Below the pieces are notes generated by a model. The model ran no database searches and was not told the DNA's origin. It was given only the letters and a program-made list of their open reading frames with translations. The translations under genes and the position numbers were made by a program. Positions 61,946-64,000 of a stretch of DNA of 64,000 bases are shown piece by piece. Numbering within the stretch: position 1 is the stretch's first letter; each line of letters opens with the position of its first letter. The DNA lies in the NCBI GenBank assembly GCA_964017125.1, contig OZ024908.1:80847499-80911498 (forward strand). Reading direction: 5' to 3'. This DNA is from Flabesymbios commensalis (lineage: Eukaryota > Annelida > Polychaeta > Terebellida > Flabelligeridae).

Positions 61946-63638
61946 GCCGATGGTTCCTGCAAAATTACATGGAAAACGGTTGAGAATTGACGTCTGAATT
62001 GACGTCTAAATGAAAAACTTTTAAAAATTCTCAATCAAATTTCACACTATTCTCATTAATAACTTTTGAAGTAATCAAAGAAACTCCGCCAAATTTACAG
62101 GGCAGTTGCCGTAATACCTGCCGATGGTGCCTGCAAAATTACATGGAAAACGGTTAAGAATTGACGTCTGAATTGACGTCTAAATGAAAAACTTTTAAAA
62201 ATACTCATTCAAATTTCACACTAATCTCATTAATAACTTTTGTAGTAATAAATGAAACTCCACCAAATTTACAGGGCAGTTGCCGTAATACCAGCCGATG
62301 GTGCCTGCAAAATTACATGGAAAACGGTTAAGAATTGACGTCTGAATTGACGTCTAAATGAAAAACTTTTGAAATACTCAATCAAATTTCACACTAATCT
62401 CATTAATAACTTTTGAAGTAGTCAATGAAACGTCGACAAATTCACAGGGCAGCTGCCGTAATACCTGCAGATGGTGCCTGCAAAATTACATGGAAAACGG
62501 TTAAGAATTGACGTCTGAATTGACGTCTAAATGAAAAACTTTTGAAATACTCAATCAAATTTCACACTGATCTCATTAATAACTTTTGAAGTATTCAATG
62601 AAACGTCGACAAATTCACAGGGCAGTTGCCGTAGTACTAGCCGATGGTGCCTGCAAAATTACATGGAAAACGGTTGAGAATTGACGTCTGAATTGACGTC
62701 TGAATGAAAAACTTTTAAAAATACTCAATCAAATTTCACACTAATCTCATTAATAACTTTTGAAGTAATCAATGAAACTCTGCCAAATTTACAGGGCAGT
62801 TGCCGTAATACCAGCCGATGGTGCCTGCAAAATTACATGGAAAACGGTTAAGAATTGACGTCTGAATTGACGTCTAAATCATAATTTTTAAAAATACTCA
62901 ATCAAATTTCCTACTAATCTTATTGATAACTTTTGAAGTACTTAATCAAACTTCGCCAAATTTACAGGAAAATTTCACACTAATGTCATCAATAACTTTT
63001 GAAGTACTTAAACAATCTTCGCCAAATTTAGAGGGCAGTTGCCGTAGTACCTGCCGATGGTGCCTGCAAAATTACATGGAAAACGGTTGAGAATTGACGT
63101 CTGAATTGACGTCTAAATGAATAACTTTTAAAAATTCTCAATCAAATTTCACACTATTCTCATAAATAACTTTTGAAGTAATCAATGAAACTCCGCCAAA
63201 TTTACAGGGCAGTTGCCGTAATACCTGCCGATGGCGCCTGCAAAATTACATGAAAAACGGTTAAGAATTGACGTCAGAATTGACGTCTAAATGAAAACTT
63301 TTAAAAATACTCAATCAAATTTCACACTGATCTCATTAATAACTTTTGAAGTAATCAATGAAACTCCGCCAAATTTACAGGGCAGTTGCCGTAATACCAG
63401 CCGATGGTGCCTGCAAAATTACATAGAAAACGGTTAAGAATTGACGTCTGAATTGACGTCTAAATCATAATTTTTAAAAACACTCAATCAAATTTCCTAC
63501 TAATCTTATTGATAACTTTTGAAGTACTTAATCAAACTTCGCCAAATTTACAGGAAAATATCACACTAATGTCATTAATAACTTTTGAAGTACTTAATCA
63601 ATCTTTGCCAAATTTACAGGGCAGTTGCCGTAGTACCT
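61946..63638. repeat. 9-mer HOR, 1,693 bp, copy 2
   Basis: It repeats 60253-61945 with all marks kept. Noted differences: GCAGCTGCCG near 62450, CTAGCCGATGG at 62640 versus CTAGTCGATGG at 60947, AATCTTCGCC versus AATCTTGGCC, CATAAATAAC versus CATTAATAAC, CATTAATAAC versus CAGCAATAAC, and TACTTAATC versus TACTAAATC. Confidence 0.95.
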
Positions 63639-64000
63639 GCCGATGGTTCCTGCAAAATTACATGGAAAACGGTTGAGAATTGACGTCTGAATTGACGTCT
63701 AAATGAAAAACTTTTAAAAATTCTCAATCAAATTTCACACTATTCTCATTAATAACTTTTGAAGTAATCAAAGAAACTCCGCCAAATTTACAGGGCAGTT
63801 GCCGTAATACCTGCCGATGGTGCCTGCAAAATTACATGGAAAACGGTTAAGAATTGACGTCTGAATTGACGTCTAAATGAAAAACTTTTAAAAATACTCA
63901 TTCAAATTTCACACTAATCTCATTAATAACTTTTGTAGTAATAAATGAAACTCCACCAAATTTACAGGGCAGTTGCCGTAATACCAGCCGATGGTGCCTG
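63639..64000. repeat. 9-mer HOR copy 3, cut by window end
   Basis: Two full units (63639-63812 with GGTTCCTGC and AATCAAAGAAAC; 63813-63986 with ACTCATTCAAATTTC and CTCCACC) and 14 bases of a third. The HOR therefore continues past the window. Confidence 0.93.

Larger units (their letters stand above)
1..64000. repeat. Satellite DNA array (174/239-bp units), whole window
   Basis: The full window is tandem satellite. Reading from the recurring start GCCGATGG gives about 338 complete units and one partial unit at 63987-64000, all head to tail with no inversion seen. Short units are 173-174 bp and long units 238-240 bp; three contracted units are 140-142 bp. A typical short unit has 27 G and 33 C in 174 bases, so GC is about 34.5%. 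No spacer or foreign insertion interrupts the array. The unit length is close to a nucleosome repeat, common for centromeric and pericentromeric satellites, but location and function cannot be shown from sequence alone. I do not recognise the family by name. Confidence 0.98.
1..64000. other. No gene, RNA gene or inserted element in the window
   Basis: Translating a consensus short unit by hand gives a stop in each forward frame: AAT-TGA in frame 1 of the GCC start, GTC-TGA in frame 2, and GGT-TAA or GGT-TGA in frame 3. The reverse frames stop at CAT-TGA, CTG-TAA and GAT-TGA. Because 174 is a multiple of 3, the same stops recur in every unit. The longest open run is about 45 reverse codons. 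No tRNA-like cloverleaf, terminal inverted repeat, target-site duplication, poly-A tail or non-repeat spacer was seen. There is no stretch of 300 bases outside the repeat. Confidence 0.9.

Noticed and set aside
1-64000. A giant repetitive protein, since 174 is a multiple of 3
   Set aside because: All six frames of the unit contain stops that recur in every unit; the longest open run is about 45 codons, with no start or codon pattern to support it.
1-64000. CRISPR array
   Set aside because: There are no short direct repeats separated by unique spacers; both repeat and would-be spacer are the same satellite unit.
1-64000. Helitron or other mobile-element origin of the tandem units
   Set aside because: No TC...CTRR ends with a 3' hairpin, transposase remnant or other element part could be seen. 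A distant origin cannot be excluded but is not supported.
1-64000. Naming the species or a known satellite family
   Set aside because: I do not recognise the unit, and base composition alone cannot identify the organism.
1-64000. Inverted segments within the array
   Set aside because: Every unit start was read on the plus strand in steady order; no reverse-complement start was found.

Overview
The whole 64,000-base window is one uninterrupted array of satellite DNA. By reading unit by unit from the recurring start GCCGATGG I count about 338 complete head-to-tail units plus a partial one at the right edge, all in the same orientation. The array is cut by both window ends, so no flanking unique sequence is visible. 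I see no protein gene, RNA gene, transposon, LTR or CRISPR array. Every forward frame of the unit has a stop within about 55 bases, and the longest open stretch on the reverse strand is about 45 codons. The setting is a eukaryotic nuclear genome, most likely a pericentromeric, centromeric or other heterochromatic block. The species cannot be named from the sequence. A unit is about 34-35% GC, and its CpG count (6 per 174 bp) is not below chance, which fits a genome with little germline CpG methylation, such as many invertebrates.

There are two unit lengths. The short unit is 174 bp (173 bp in a sub-class with GAAATACTC). The long unit (L) is 239 bp (238 in an EcoRI-site sub-class) and carries a 66-bp internal tandem duplication. 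I place 82 long units. Each unit opens with a 12-bp direct repeat (GAATTGACGTCT twice) that can form a small hairpin, and it holds repeated AATAACTTTTGAA modules.

The units are organised into higher-order repeats (HORs) that change along the window: a 7-mer of 1,280 bp twice (348-2907); a 26-mer of 4,776 bp twice (3494-13045) with nested 520-bp and 587-bp 3-mers; a 15-mer of 2,706 bp followed by a 14-unit version of 2,532 bp (13979-19216); a 9-mer of 1,695 bp (19217-20911, then a broken copy); a 10-mer of 1,934 bp (22334-26201 and later partial copies); a 15-mer of 2,934 bp twice (31418-37285) built from 6-mers of 1,174 bp; a 22-mer of 4.2 kb twice (36700-45128); a 5-mer of 935 bp (44433-46302); a 16-mer of 3,108 bp twice (46303-52518); a 4-mer of 761 bp (51758-53279); an irregular stretch (53280-59212); and a 9-mer of 1,693 bp (60253 to the end).

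These fall into three domains. The left flank (1 to about 21,600) and right flank (59,213-64,000) share variants. The core (about 21,600-59,212) has its own variants (TATATCAT, GAATTAACG, CAGAGCAG, TCTTGG, ACGTCGAAATG) and about twice the density of long units. Chimeric units and shortened units of 140-142 bp mark several joints, as expected if unequal crossing-over or similar exchange built the array. No undescribed gene system is present. The interest lies in the layered repeat architecture and its recombination scars.
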